Source of the DNA: Mesoaciditoga sp964503355
GTDB lineage: Bacteria > Thermotogota > Thermotogae > Mesoaciditogales > Mesoaciditogaceae
Reading direction: 5' to 3'
Length of the DNA: 17,171 nt
Assembly (NCBI GenBank): GCA_964503355.1
Contig: CAZCZS010000035.1
Location: forward strand, 1-17,171
Shown piece after piece: positions 1 through 9,156 of this stretch (within the stretch, counting starts at the first letter, position 1; every line of letters begins with the position of its first letter). A program made the position numbers and the translations under genes. Under the pieces are notes generated by a model that saw only the letters and a program-made list of their open reading frames with translations, made no database searches and was not told the DNA's origin.

Positions 1-120
1 TGTTTATTTGATAAATGCCATTGGCTTGTAAAGTTGACGCACAACGTGAGTAAGTATTTTAAGTTCGCCAAGTTTAAAAAGTGGACAAGATATAACTCTT
101 TTATGAGGGAGATAGAGTTT

Positions 121-2709
121 ATGGACAAAATTCACGAAATCGAAAAAGTGTTTTGCAAAATCACTCAAAAAGGATGCCTATCGTCTTCAGAGAAAGAAGA
201 TGTAAAAGGATTTTTGGAGAGAGGAAAACTTTTACATAAAGCGTTAAATACGATGGATAAACCAATTTTTATGACAGACAGAGATGGAATCATAACATGG
301 GCGAATGAGGCTTTTTGTGAAGTGACTGGATATTCAAAGGAAGAAATCATAGGAAAAAATCCAAGAATTTTAAAATCCGGAAAACAGGATAGTGATTTTT
401 ACAAACATATGTGGGAAACGATTTTGCAAGGAAAAGTGTTGAAGACTGAAATAATAAACAAAAACAAATACGGAGAACTTTACGTTCAAAAAGTAACCAT
501 CACGCCTATAACGGATGAATCAAATAAGGTTACAAGCTTCATCTCTATTTTGGAAGATATAACTTACCTCAAGGAATTGGAAAAGGAATTGAAGATCAAA
601 GATAGAATTTTAGACACCTACTTTTCTGTATCTACTTTGATACTCATGGAGATCGACTTGAAAGGTAGAATCATCGCCATAAATCCAAAGGGTTGTGAGA
701 CATTTGGATACACGGCGGAGAATATGATAGGTGAAAACTGGCTTGATTTTGTATTTGGAGATGAAAAAGAAGAAGTTAAAAAATTGTTGGAAGATCTAAG
801 AAATTTGGGTAGTTCAAAAAAGCTCGAACAAAATATAGTCACGAAAAGTGGTGAAAGGAAAACCATTTTGTGGAACATGGCCGTGATAAATGAAAAGAAA
901 GAAGATTCAAAGGTGATCCTAGTGGGTGAAGACGTTACAAAGGAAAAGATAGAAGAGAAAATTTTAGAAACTCTATCCAACAAAAAATCTTTTGAGGCTT
1001 TGCAAAGTGTTATGAGGGTTCTAAAAGATTTCATTCCATTTGAGAAAGCCTCTCTTTTAATTTCCACGAAGGAAAAGGAGTACACAGAATTTCCACAATA
1101 CATTTCGTCTGAGATGGGCAATGATGAATCGAATTCGATTAATAAGGGTTTAACTATAGAAAATGGCATTTTGATAGATCAAAAAATTATGAGTGATGAT
1201 TTGACGTATATTCAAGATGCAAGAAAATGCCAATTAAAATTGACCGGAATGTCAAGCTTTGAAAACATGAATTCCATGATTTTCATTTCGTTGATTGTCA
1301 ACGAAAAAATGAGAGCAATTTTGTATTTCGGAAATCGAAAATCGCACGCTTTTAGTGAAGAGCACTTGAATATTGTTAAGAAGCTTAAAAACATATTGGC
1401 ATCTACCGTGGAAAAATGGTATTTGGCTTTGAAAGTTGAAAAGCTCACTGTATTTGAATCCTTTAATATCCTTGCCAACAGAAAACACTTTCTTAATATT
1501 CTTGAAGAGGAAATTGCCCTTTCAAGAAGAACAGGAATACCGCTTTCAATAACAATGGTAGGCGTGAGCGATATAGCTTACCTCAAGGGAAAGAAAAAAA
1601 GAAATTTCGAAGGTGCAATCTTAAAGAAGGTTCTAGAGAAAGTAAAAAGGAATTTGAGAAAATCCGATTTTGTGTTTGTGACGTCTAAGAGTGAATTTTT
1701 GATTTTTCTTCCTGGTTCAAATGCAAATGAGGCTAAGCATTTTGTAAAACGGATTGCAGATTTTGTGGATAAGGAAAAAAACATTGCTATAAACTTTGGA
1801 ATAGCTCAATTGGAAGATGATGAAGATGAAACGTCGCTTCTTGAAAAAGCAAAATTAGCATTGTACGAATCTAAAATTCGAAAACAAACCGTCTACGTAC
1901 ACATTTCAAGATCGAAAAAATACGAGAAAGACTGTAAAATCTTCAATGAAAAGATGAAAAATGCGTTAGAAAAAGGGGAATTCGTTTTGTATTTTCAACC
2001 TGTTGTAGAACTTCAAAGTGGAAAAGTTGTAAGTGCTGAAGCTTTGATAAGATGGAGACATAACGAAAAGATATTATCACCGAATTTCTTCATTCCATTC
2101 GCAGAAGAAAGTGGTTCTATAACTCAAATAGATGAATGGGTTTTAAACAAAGCGTGTGAATATATCCGTAAGTGGGAAAAGAGAGGTTATAATCTTCCAA
2201 TCTCGGTAAACATAGCCGCGCCCACGATGAGAAAAAAAGATTTCGTTTCAAGAGTTCAAGGAATTTTGAATAAAAATAATGTAGAACCTAACAAAATAAC
2301 AATTGAGCTCTTAGAAAGAGTAGCAATGGCTGGTAAAGAAGTCGAAAAAAATATAAAGGAATTGGCGTCGTTAAATGTAAGAATAGCATTAGATGATTTT
2401 GGAACTGGATATTCGAATATGAATTATTTGATGCTTTTTCCAATAAGTACTCTAAAAATAGATATGTCATTTGTTCAAAATATGCTTGAAGATGAAAAAT
2501 ATGAAATAAGCCTTCAAGTCATCATTTCGCTTGGTAAGCGCCTTGGTTTAAAGGTGATAGCAGAGGGCGTGGAAAATGAAAAACAAGTGAAACTTTTGAA
2601 AGCATTGGGATGTGATGCCGTGCAAGGATTTTATTTCGGTAAACCGGTAAGTGCTTTAAAATTTGAAGAAATTCTTAAAAAAGGAATTTTATATGAAGAA
2701 ATAGTTTGA
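121..2709 (+). CDS. PAS-PAS-GAF-GGDEF(degenerate)-EAL cyclic-di-GMP phosphodiesterase
   Basis: Predicted signalling protein of 862 aa that should hydrolyse cyclic-di-GMP. Domains in order (approximate residues): PAS 45-160, PAS 165-280, GAF 285-440, GGDEF 445-600, EAL 610-855. The GGDEF signature reads SKSEF at residue 522, so cyclase activity is unlikely. The EAL domain keeps EALIRW (residue 640), the SVN asparagine, the ELLE glutamate, DDFGTGYS (758), LKID, AEGVE and QGFYFGKP, which are the metal and substrate residues of active phosphodiesterases. No transmembrane segment is seen, so it is probably a cytoplasmic sensor; the ligands of the PAS and GAF domains cannot be read. The frame is open from TTG at 34, but ATG 121 is preceded by GGAG at 108-111 with 9-nt spacing and is preferred; ATG 103 is an alternative. 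It is monocistronic here and ends before a hairpin terminator. Confidence 0.88.
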   Translation: MDKIHEIEKVFCKITQKGCLSSSEKEDVKGFLERGKLLHKALNTMDKPIFMTDRDGIITWANEAFCEVTGYSKEEIIGKNPRILKSGKQDSDFYKHMWETILQGKVLKTEIINKNKYGELYVQKVTITPITDESNKVTSFISILEDITYLKELEKELKIKDRILDTYFSVSTLILMEIDLKGRIIAINPKGCETFGYTAENMIGENWLDFVFGDEKEEVKKLLEDLRNLGSSKKLEQNIVTKSGERKTILWNMAVINEKKEDSKVILVGEDVTKEKIEEKILETLSNKKSFEALQSVMRVLKDFIPFEKASLLISTKEKEYTEFPQYISSEMGNDESNSINKGLTIENGILIDQKIMSDDLTYIQDARKCQLKLTGMSSFENMNSMIFISLIVNEKMRAILYFGNRKSHAFSEEHLNIVKKLKNILASTVEKWYLALKVEKLTVFESFNILANRKHFLNILEEEIALSRRTGIPLSITMVGVSDIAYLKGKKKRNFEGAILKKVLEKVKRNLRKSDFVFVTSKSEFLIFLPGSNANEAKHFVKRIADFVDKEKNIAINFGIAQLEDDEDETSLLEKAKLALYESKIRKQTVYVHISRSKKYEKDCKIFNEKMKNALEKGEFVLYFQPVVELQSGKVVSAEALIRWRHNEKILSPNFFIPFAEESGSITQIDEWVLNKACEYIRKWEKRGYNLPISVNIAAPTMRKKDFVSRVQGILNKNNVEPNKITIELLERVAMAGKEVEKNIKELASLNVRIALDDFGTGYSNMNYLMLFPISTLKIDMSFVQNMLEDEKYEISLQVIISLGKRLGLKVIAEGVENEKQVKLLKALGCDAVQGFYFGKPVSALKFEEILKKGILYEEIV

Positions 2710-2802
2710 TAATCATCCAGAGTTTAAGATTAGAATTTTCCGTTCATGAAAGATTTCTCAATTTTATTCTGACTTTATTCCTCTTTCTTTTTTACGTATT
2801 CC

Positions 2803-2829
2803 TTCCGACTTGCAAGTCGGAATTTTTTT
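2803..2829 (+). terminator. Rho-independent terminator of the GGDEF/EAL gene
   Basis: A perfect 20-bp palindrome at 2803-2822 (TTCCGACT paired with AGTCGGAA) is followed directly by seven T at 2823-2829. It lies 94 nt after the stop codon of the plus-strand gene. The 2710-2802 stretch before it is AT-rich and holds nothing else I can see. Confidence 0.85.
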
Positions 2830-2875
2830 ATATATAAGGATGTCTTTCCCTTCGACAATTTTCTTAAGTCACTTC

Positions 2876-2905
2876 AAAGAAAAACCCACCTCCGAAGAGG
2901 TGGGT
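2876..2905 (-). terminator. Rho-independent terminator of the giant Ig-like gene
   Basis: On the minus strand a 9-bp stem, ACCCACCTC with GAGGTGGGT, closes a TTCG loop, giving the extra-stable C(UUCG)G tetraloop, and is followed by TTTTTCTTT. It starts 20 nt after the stop codon of the giant gene. With the plus-strand hairpin at 2803-2829 it separates the two convergent genes. Confidence 0.88.
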
Positions 2906-2924
2906 CTTAAGGAAAAACGAACTT

Positions 2925-5900
2925 TTATTGTCCTATTTTCCAACTACTGTTGTTATTTCCAACGAGGTTACCAACTTCATCTACAACATGATTTCCAACT
3001 GTTACAGTATATGTTGCTGACGGAAGATTTGCAGATGTTACTGGATTTCCATTGAGGTCAAAGACCGTTATTTCAAAGCCAGTCGACGTTTTAGTAACAT
3101 TTGATGCAGCATATTCATACCCCGTTGCTTGACTGATGAACGTTATATCAGCAGAAGCAAAACCTGTTGTGGTGAAGATTTGTTCATCAAACGTAATATA
3201 TATTGGACTTGAAGATTCGGTATTTGAACGATAGACTTTAACAATTGTAGGGTTAACAGTATCAACATAGAATGTTGCACTTGTGCTGGAGGTATTTCCT
3301 GCTAAGTCTGTTGCTATCAAACTGATGGTTACAGTGGTACCATTCAAACTATCGAGGTCATTTCTAAGGTCTACGGTTGCATCTTGAGTTGGGGAGGAGA
3401 GTGTCTTAGAGTACAGTACTCCCAAGCTGTCAGATACTTGTAGGTATGCTGAGCTGAAGTGTATATCTGTTGCCGTGTACGTTGCAATTGCGGTTGAAGA
3501 GGCAGCAACCACTGTTGCAGGAGTTGCTACCGCAATTGTTGGAGGAGTGTTATCAACTATGACTGTAAGAGTAGCTGCATAATTCTTTGTATTTCCAAAA
3601 GCATCTGTGGCGACCAATGTAACACTTCCATTGTTAACGGTGGTGTTAGCTGAGTACTCACCTGTTGCTTCAATTGTGTTATTACTTCCAACGGTAAATG
3701 CATTTCCGTCAAAAGTCGCGTGAGCAGTTACTTTGTAATTACTGTTATCAAAAACGGAGTAAGTTAACGTTGCTACATTATTAGTATAAACAACTCTCGA
3801 TGTTCCCTCTTCTAAAAGATTCGAAGAATCGTTTATACCTGTTCCTGTGTAATACACATAAACAGTTGGCGGTGTGTTGTCAACATAGAGTGTCTTGGAT
3901 ACTGTTGCTGTGTTTCCAAACTTATCTGTCACGGTTGCGTATATTGTGACTATGCCACTATTCGAAACGATAGATGTTTGAGCTGTCCATGTTGTAGGAC
4001 CTCCACTTGCACTTGTTCCGTTGATGGTAACACTATCTATTGAGTTGCCACTTCCATAATTGCTTCCGGGATTTGCAACGATAGTCGCGGTGAATGTTTG
4101 TCCGCTTCCAACGGTTGCGGGAACTGTAAAGGAATTAATTATAGGATTCGTTGCGTTGACGTATACATTTGCTGTCTGGGTTGTCGTGTTATGATTTACA
4201 GAATTGTCGTATGCTGTGAAGCTCGCCGTGTAGGTTCCACTAACCGTTTGGGCTGTGAACGTCATTGTGCCTGTTGCGGCGTAGATTGTTTTTGTTTGTC
4301 CATTAAATTGTCCCACAATTTTTTCTATTCCAGCTGCGCTTGTGGCGTTAACCGTAAACGTTACACTCCATCCTTTTCCAACAGTAGTAGAAGTTGGAGT
4401 TACAAACAAGGTTGGAGGTGTTGTCGTGTTTATCGGCATCGCAAATTCGTTTCCTGCCAAGTCGACTATCGGCACATAAGCTGACGTGCTAGACGACATT
4501 TCAACGTTTGTCAGATCGGTTCTCACGTCGCTACCAACTTGATTATCGTTCCACACGTCGTATGGGAACGTCACGTAGAATTCGTTGGCTATATCGTGAC
4601 CTTTGTAAGAAGCGAGAATGCTTGCTGGAGCTATAGTTGTAGATGTTATCGTTCCTCCATACGTGGTTGAGTTAGCCGTGAAGAGCTTGAATCCTTCAAC
4701 CCACATAGGTTCTGTCAATCTTACAAGTGCTTTATCCTTTGCAACTGCTATGATCTTCGAAACGTACGGACTGTGATCAACGTTGGTAACGAACAATCTT
4801 GTGATTGGTGTGGCGGAATGTCCGGCCACATCTTCGGCATTTATCGTTAGAACGTATGGCAAGTTCTGGAATTGTGGTGCGAATATGCTTGGTAATTCAA
4901 CAACGTCTGTCGCATTAACGCTGAATGCACCTATACCGGTTGCGCTTAACGAAAGTGTTTGTGCTTTAGAATTTCCGTAGATCAAATCGTCAAATTTCGC
5001 ACTTACGTTCTTAACTCCCGCATCATCACTGACAGAGAATGTCAAAGTAGATGCGTTGGAAATAGTGGGAACATTTGCAGGTGGCACAACGTCATCAATT
5101 GCGTAGTTTATGATGGGTGCTGTTAAGTCAACGACGATCTTGGCCGTTACCGGTGTATTCCAATTTCTAAATGGATCGTTTGCCGTAAAGTTTATATCGT
5201 AAATACCGGCTTCGGTTGCTTGAGCGAGTTTTTCGTTCATCACTATGTACTTTGAACCTTGAGTGAAGTTTGCCGTTGTCGCGGACAACAGATCAGTCGC
5301 ACCAAGCGTAACAGTTGCGAATACGCTTTGACCATTTGCGGTTGTCAGCAACACTTGACCGTTTATTGTGGTATTTCCAAGCGTCGTTGCGTATTCCGTC
5401 AAATCATCGTGTCTGTAGAACGCAACTCCGTTCACCGAATACGCCAAGGATGCACTGGTCGTTATCATGGTTGAGGAGTTAACGGTAATACCATTTGCCG
5501 TGATCGTGGCAGATGGCTCAATGGTGTCTCCAAGTACTTTAAACGTTCCTATGTTGTACTTGTACGCGTAACTGTAGTAATTACTGGATGAAACATGCGC
5601 ACTTGCCGTGTAAGTGACGGTCGCGCTTGGCGCGTACACAGCGGTGAGGGTGATGTTTTGCCAATCAGGCTGAATGGGAACGTTTAACGTGTACGTTCCA
5701 TTCGATGCCGGCGCGGTTCCAACTTCCACACCATTGGCGTAGAAGGTTAATTCCATTCCCGGCTTTTCAGCCAAACCACTTAAAGTGAATGTGATGTCAA
5801 ATGGAGTCGTATCTTGGATAGCCACCACAGGCGTTGAAGATGTTAGATCAACGGTGTTTCCTCCAAGACTAAGAACAGGTTCTTGTGTGAACAGTGGTTC

Positions 5901-8744
5901 TGCAGGAATGAATTTCGCCGTTGCCCTTCCAAAGAGAGCCTTGTCTGGTTGGACGTTATCGAAGACATCAACCTGCATCGTAACGGTTGCTGGAACGCTA
6001 GCAGTTGTCGCTGGTGAGTTGAAGTAAATTTCCGGAACTTCAACATCAACGTAACCCATCGTCGCGCCTGGCGTGTGATGTTTTGCAATCAACGTGGTTT
6101 TTGGTTCGAACACTTGTTCTGGCCCGGCCAACGTGATCTTAATGAAGTTTTTGTAGTTGCTTGGATCTATCCAATCCCATGGGAATTGAGGATCGTTTAT
6201 GTTGATTCTGAACACGTCGTTATCGATTTGAGTACCCGTAGCGTTAAGTGGAATAGTCGTACCATCGCTCTTAACTGCGGAGATAGAAACCGCTGGATAA
6301 TTGTGGTGAACGGTCACGTATCCCGTTTCGATCGTTGTTATGTGTTCTGCGCGTAATTGTGTTGCGGATTGTGGAATCAAATCGTAGAGTTTATCTTTTA
6401 CGGATACGCTTACTTCGTATCTTATATTCTGCAAAGAATCGGTGTTTACAAGGACTTTGTAGTATCCAGGTGTTTGTGGATCAAGTTGAGCTGTTACCGT
6501 TGTTGGAGTTCCACCTTGAACTGGTGTGAATATGACGTTTGCCGTGTTGGCAAGCCCTATTCCATTTCCATCTGTTGCTTCAATCGTGAAAGAGTAGTAT
6601 TCACTTGTCGCATCTATATCGTATTTTCCACCAACGAGTTTTGCACTTGGAGCGTTGTCATCGTAAACACCTTTTATAGACGTTATGGAATTCGCCGTGT
6701 TGCCGGTTTTGTAATTCGTGGGATCAAAGTGTTTGTCAGATGCAACGGCCCAAATCGTGAATGGCCCTGTTTCGCTAAAGGTAACAGTGGCGGTTGTTGA
6801 AGTTTCTTTGACACCGTAATTCTTTATGGAAGAATCGTTTGGATAGGTGACTATGGTCGGAGATGCGATCGTTGCGTTGCTGGATTCAAAGTTTGCCCAG
6901 TAAATGGCATGATCGTCTGTAACGGTTGCCACAACATCCATTGGACCGTAGTAAACCCTCTGTCCGTTTATCATAACGGAATTCGTATCTTTGTTAACGA
7001 TCTTTATCGTTGGAGCCGCCGTATCAGCTTGCACAACGTAGGTGGTCGTCGCGTATTTCGATTGATTTGCGATAGCTTCAACATTTGCGCCTATTTGATA
7101 CGTTCCAGATGGTCCGTAGAAGGCAACTTCAAATGGGAATGTTCCATTTGTCGTTCCGTAAGCGTCTATTCCTTTGTTTTCAACATCTGCAACCGGCGCG
7201 ATCATCTTATAAGTGAACGACATGGAGTTTGTATCATTTTGACCGTTGGAATAAGCTGTCGTTGTCGCGTAACCATCGAAAGGCTCTCCAACTTTGAATG
7301 GTTGATCCAACGCAATAGAGGTTATCGGTTGTTTTGATTTAACCGTCACGTTGATGGTTGCGGGTGCGCCTTCATAGGTGTCTCCCGCTGCGCTTAAATT
7401 CACGCTAACCGAATTCGAAGCTATCGGAGCAACGTCGTAGCGCAAGAAAGCCGCAGCCGAATCGTTGACATCGATATCGAATTTGATAAACGTGTCGCTC
7501 GCCTGTTCGTTGAAAAGGTACGCTATCAATCTCAAAGGAACTTTATCCGTGTTCAGATTGGTTTCTGAAGCGACTTGCCCTGAATACAATGCTGTTGTAA
7601 GATTTTCATTTGTGTAGTAGCTTTCAACGATATCGTATTTGTTTATAGGATCTTTTCCTTTAAGGATGTATCCATACAGATCTATTTTATCTCCAGCGTT
7701 AACATGGATCCAGTCGTTCGTGTTAACAACGTGTCCGCTCTTGTCTATCAAGAAGACGTAAGGCGTATCGTTCGGATTCGATGCCTTTGTCCCCAAAACG
7801 TGCGTTGTAACGGTTTCGGGTAGAGGATTACCCCATTTGTCTTTAAAGGTGAGAGCGACCGTATTCCATTGATCTGGCGTGAGATAGCTGTTTATGGATG
7901 TTCCCGACGTGTACGAAGAGTGAGTTGAACCATTTACACTCAAGTAAGCTTCAACGCCAGATGTCGTTGTAAATGTAAACGATACTGGAGAAGTTGCCAC
8001 CGAGTAATCGGCAGGCGATTGCGTGATCGTAGCTTCTGGTTTTTCGTCAACGGTTATGTTTACGGAGTTGGAACCCACATAAGTTTTCGTTCCAACGGTC
8101 AAAGAAGCGGTGATCATGAACTTATACGTTCCCGCTTGATTTGGTGTGTAAGTGAACGTGTAAATGCCGTTGTTAGCGGAAACGAGATTGGCCGCTTCTC
8201 CTCCAACTGTACCCGTAACGTTCAATGTACCATTTGAGTTTGGATTCGTTACCTTTGCGCTGAAAGTTATAGGAGTTTTGGTGACGTAGTGACCGTGATA
8301 ATTTGGACCAACTGTGATGTCACCTACAATTGGATTTTGTACGGCTGTCGTGATGTTAAACATGGTTGTTGCACGTCCCGGAAATCTCGCTGAACTGTAA
8401 GCTTTGACCGTGAGCGTGTACGTTCCGGGTTTAAGATTGGTGAACGTGTAAGTGAATACACCAGAAGTTTCGCCGTACTTTCCTTGTGCGTCTACCACTA
8501 ATTGAGGATATTGCGCCGAACTCAGCGTGAATGTGACAGACTGAATTGGACTGTGTGCCGTTACCGAAGCTTTAACCGTGATACTAGTACTCTCCGATGT
8601 CACCACTATGTTTCCATTGTTCTGGGGAAAAACCACAGAAACCGTTGGTGGCACCGTGTCAGGCTTCGGCAAGAGGAAACAGCCGGAAAGGACGACCATT
8701 AACAATGCTACTGTTACTGCTAAACCTATTACCTTTTTACCCAT
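2925..8744 (-). CDS. Giant Ig-like repeat lipoprotein, cell-surface
   Basis: Predicted secreted lipoprotein of 1939 aa. The N-terminus has MGKK, a hydrophobic core and the lipobox LSGC with the lipid-bearing cysteine at residue 22. The rest is almost wholly beta-rich, Thr/Ser/Asn/Val-rich Ig-like domains joined by linkers such as DTVPPTV, DTAAPTI, DTIEPSA, DLTAPII, DNTPPTV, DNTPPTI and DTVNPTI, a pattern common in bacterial Ig-like surface proteins. The last domain (from DTVNPTI, with ITFDEQIF and VVDEVGNLVG) resembles SbsA-type Ig domains. No cysteine follows the lipobox. No enzymatic motif was recognised, so a structural or adhesive role in the outer envelope is inferred. ATG 8744 is chosen because AGGAGG lies 4 nt upstream and it gives a proper signal peptide; the frame stays open to GTG 8786. 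A consensus promoter, a long leader and its own terminator make it a separate unit. Confidence 0.85.
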   Translation of the reverse strand: MGKKVIGLAVTVALLMVVLSGCFLLPKPDTVPPTVSVVFPQNNGNIVVTSESTSITVKASVTAHSPIQSVTFTLSSAQYPQLVVDAQGKYGETSGVFTYTFTNLKPGTYTLTVKAYSSARFPGRATTMFNITTAVQNPIVGDITVGPNYHGHYVTKTPITFSAKVTNPNSNGTLNVTGTVGGEAANLVSANNGIYTFTYTPNQAGTYKFMITASLTVGTKTYVGSNSVNITVDEKPEATITQSPADYSVATSPVSFTFTTTSGVEAYLSVNGSTHSSYTSGTSINSYLTPDQWNTVALTFKDKWGNPLPETVTTHVLGTKASNPNDTPYVFLIDKSGHVVNTNDWIHVNAGDKIDLYGYILKGKDPINKYDIVESYYTNENLTTALYSGQVASETNLNTDKVPLRLIAYLFNEQASDTFIKFDIDVNDSAAAFLRYDVAPIASNSVSVNLSAAGDTYEGAPATINVTVKSKQPITSIALDQPFKVGEPFDGYATTTAYSNGQNDTNSMSFTYKMIAPVADVENKGIDAYGTTNGTFPFEVAFYGPSGTYQIGANVEAIANQSKYATTTYVVQADTAAPTIKIVNKDTNSVMINGQRVYYGPMDVVATVTDDHAIYWANFESSNATIASPTIVTYPNDSSIKNYGVKETSTTATVTFSETGPFTIWAVASDKHFDPTNYKTGNTANSITSIKGVYDDNAPSAKLVGGKYDIDATSEYYSFTIEATDGNGIGLANTANVIFTPVQGGTPTTVTAQLDPQTPGYYKVLVNTDSLQNIRYEVSVSVKDKLYDLIPQSATQLRAEHITTIETGYVTVHHNYPAVSISAVKSDGTTIPLNATGTQIDNDVFRININDPQFPWDWIDPSNYKNFIKITLAGPEQVFEPKTTLIAKHHTPGATMGYVDVEVPEIYFNSPATTASVPATVTMQVDVFDNVQPDKALFGRATAKFIPAEPLFTQEPVLSLGGNTVDLTSSTPVVAIQDTTPFDITFTLSGLAEKPGMELTFYANGVEVGTAPASNGTYTLNVPIQPDWQNITLTAVYAPSATVTYTASAHVSSSNYYSYAYKYNIGTFKVLGDTIEPSATITANGITVNSSTMITTSASLAYSVNGVAFYRHDDLTEYATTLGNTTINGQVLLTTANGQSVFATVTLGATDLLSATTANFTQGSKYIVMNEKLAQATEAGIYDINFTANDPFRNWNTPVTAKIVVDLTAPIINYAIDDVVPPANVPTISNASTLTFSVSDDAGVKNVSAKFDDLIYGNSKAQTLSLSATGIGAFSVNATDVVELPSIFAPQFQNLPYVLTINAEDVAGHSATPITRLFVTNVDHSPYVSKIIAVAKDKALVRLTEPMWVEGFKLFTANSTTYGGTITSTTIAPASILASYKGHDIANEFYVTFPYDVWNDNQVGSDVRTDLTNVEMSSSTSAYVPIVDLAGNEFAMPINTTTPPTLFVTPTSTTVGKGWSVTFTVNATSAAGIEKIVGQFNGQTKTIYAATGTMTFTAQTVSGTYTASFTAYDNSVNHNTTTQTANVYVNATNPIINSFTVPATVGSGQTFTATIVANPGSNYGSGNSIDSVTINGTSASGGPTTWTAQTSIVSNSGIVTIYATVTDKFGNTATVSKTLYVDNTPPTVYVYYTGTGINDSSNLLEEGTSRVVYTNNVATLTYSVFDNSNYKVTAHATFDGNAFTVGSNNTIEATGEYSANTTVNNGSVTLVATDAFGNTKNYAATLTVIVDNTPPTIAVATPATVVAASSTAIATYTATDIHFSSAYLQVSDSLGVLYSKTLSSPTQDATVDLRNDLDSLNGTTVTISLIATDLAGNTSSTSATFYVDTVNPTIVKVYRSNTESSSPIYITFDEQIFTTTGFASADITFISQATGYEYAASNVTKTSTGFEITVFDLNGNPVTSANLPSATYTVTVGNHVVDEVGNLVGNNNSSWKIGQ

Positions 8745-8750
8745 GCGTCC

Positions 8751-8780
8751 TCCTGCCAACCATAGCAAATGGTCGCAGGA
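8751..8780 (-). promoter_or_regulatory. Hairpin overlapping the SD of the giant gene
   Basis: Outer arms 8775-8780 and 8751-8756 (TCCTGC/GCAGGA on the minus strand) enclose inner arms ACCAT/ATGGT (8769-8773 and 8759-8763) around a 5-nt loop. The 3' arm contains AGGA of the AGGAGG Shine-Dalgarno, so folding would hide part of the ribosome site of the lipoprotein gene. A second SD-like GGGAGG lies just upstream, near 8787. No known riboswitch class was recognised. A regulatory role is inference. Confidence 0.4.
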
Positions 8781-8830
8781 AAGCACCTCCCTTCAAAATG
8801 TTATTGCTTCTATTTTCAAATTTGTACAGC

Positions 8831-8852
8831 AAAAACTAACCCCCTTGGTTAG
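8831..8852 (-). terminator. Terminator-like hairpin in the leader of the giant gene
   Basis: On the minus strand CTAACC, loop AAGGG, GGTTAG, then TTTTT. It lies in the transcribed leader about 55 nt after the predicted transcription start and about 87 nt before the start codon. It could act as an attenuator, but the stem is only 6 bp with modest GC, so it may be weak or accidental. Confidence 0.35.
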
Positions 8853-8912
8853 ATTGAATTTCAATTTTCTCCCACAATCCCTCCTTCCATGTTGACAAAA
8901 ATCTGATTAGCT

Positions 8913-8941
8913 ATTATATACTTGATTTTTCGCACTGTCAA
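8913..8941 (-). promoter_or_regulatory. Consensus sigma70-type promoter of the giant gene
   Basis: Minus strand TTGACA (8941-8936), 17-nt spacer, TATAAT (8918-8913). Both hexamers match the housekeeping consensus exactly. The expected start near 8906 gives a leader of about 160 nt before ATG 8744. It sits about 40 nt downstream of the tRNA-Leu 3' end, so the lipoprotein gene need not depend on tRNA readthrough. Confidence 0.85.
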
Positions 8942-8981
8942 GAAGAAAGCGCCCATCTTTAAGGCATTTAGAGGTCTTCTA

Positions 8982-9071
8982 TGGTGCCGAGGGCGGGACT
9001 TGAACCCGCACGAGCTCAAAATGCCCACAAGAACCTGAATCTTGCGTGTCTGCCAATTCCACCACCTCGGC
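8982..9071 (-). tRNA. tRNA-Leu(CAG)
   Basis: Class II tRNA. Acceptor GCCGAGG pairs with CCTCGGC, the anticodon stem CAAGA/TCTTG carries loop TTCAGGT with anticodon CAG (reads CUG), a long variable arm is built on GGGC/GCTC, and the T arm is GCGGG-TTCAAGT-CCCGC. Discriminator A is followed by an encoded CCA (8984-8982). A consensus promoter lies just upstream. No clear terminator is seen between it and the next promoter. Confidence 0.96.
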
Positions 9072-9087
9072 GCTTAAATGCGTTAAA

Positions 9088-9116
9088 ATTATACCTTAAA
9101 AGGTGCGAACAGTCAA
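9088..9116 (-). promoter_or_regulatory. Promoter of tRNA-Leu
   Basis: Minus strand TTGACT (9116-9111), 17-nt spacer, TATAAT (9093-9088). The -10 ends 16 nt before the mature 5' end of tRNA-Leu at 9071, as expected for a short tRNA leader. Confidence 0.82.
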
Positions 9117-9121
9117 GCAAT

Positions 9122-9156
9122 GAAAGAGAAATAGTTACCGTATTTTAAGCTATTTC
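9122..9156 (-). terminator. Possible weak terminator at the end of the long operon
   Basis: Inverted repeat GAAATAG/CTATTTC on the minus strand (9156-9150 with 9134-9128), 15-nt loop, then TCTTTC. It overlaps the last codons of the 128-aa gene. The stem is AT-rich and the T tract broken, so the call is tentative. No better terminator is visible before tRNA-Leu. Confidence 0.25.

Noticed and set aside
34..120. N-terminal extension of the GGDEF/EAL protein from TTG 34
   Set aside because: No good SD precedes TTG 34 and the added 29 residues match nothing known; ATG 121 has a proper SD. TTGACG at 34-39 may instead be part of a weak -35.
4098..4484. Plus-strand open frame of 128 codons opposite the giant gene
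   Set aside because: Odd composition, rich in Cys and Arg, with no recognisable family; it is the antisense of Ig-like repeat codons.
6357..7337. Two plus-strand open frames (6357-6800 and 6909-7337) opposite the giant gene
   Set aside because: Same antisense composition, no SD and no family match, while the minus frame is continuous and clearly real.
8745..8786. Start of the giant gene at GTG 8786
   Set aside because: The 14 extra residues would precede and spoil the lipoprotein signal; ATG 8744 has its own AGGAGG. GTG 8786 itself lies in an SD-like GGGAGGTG.
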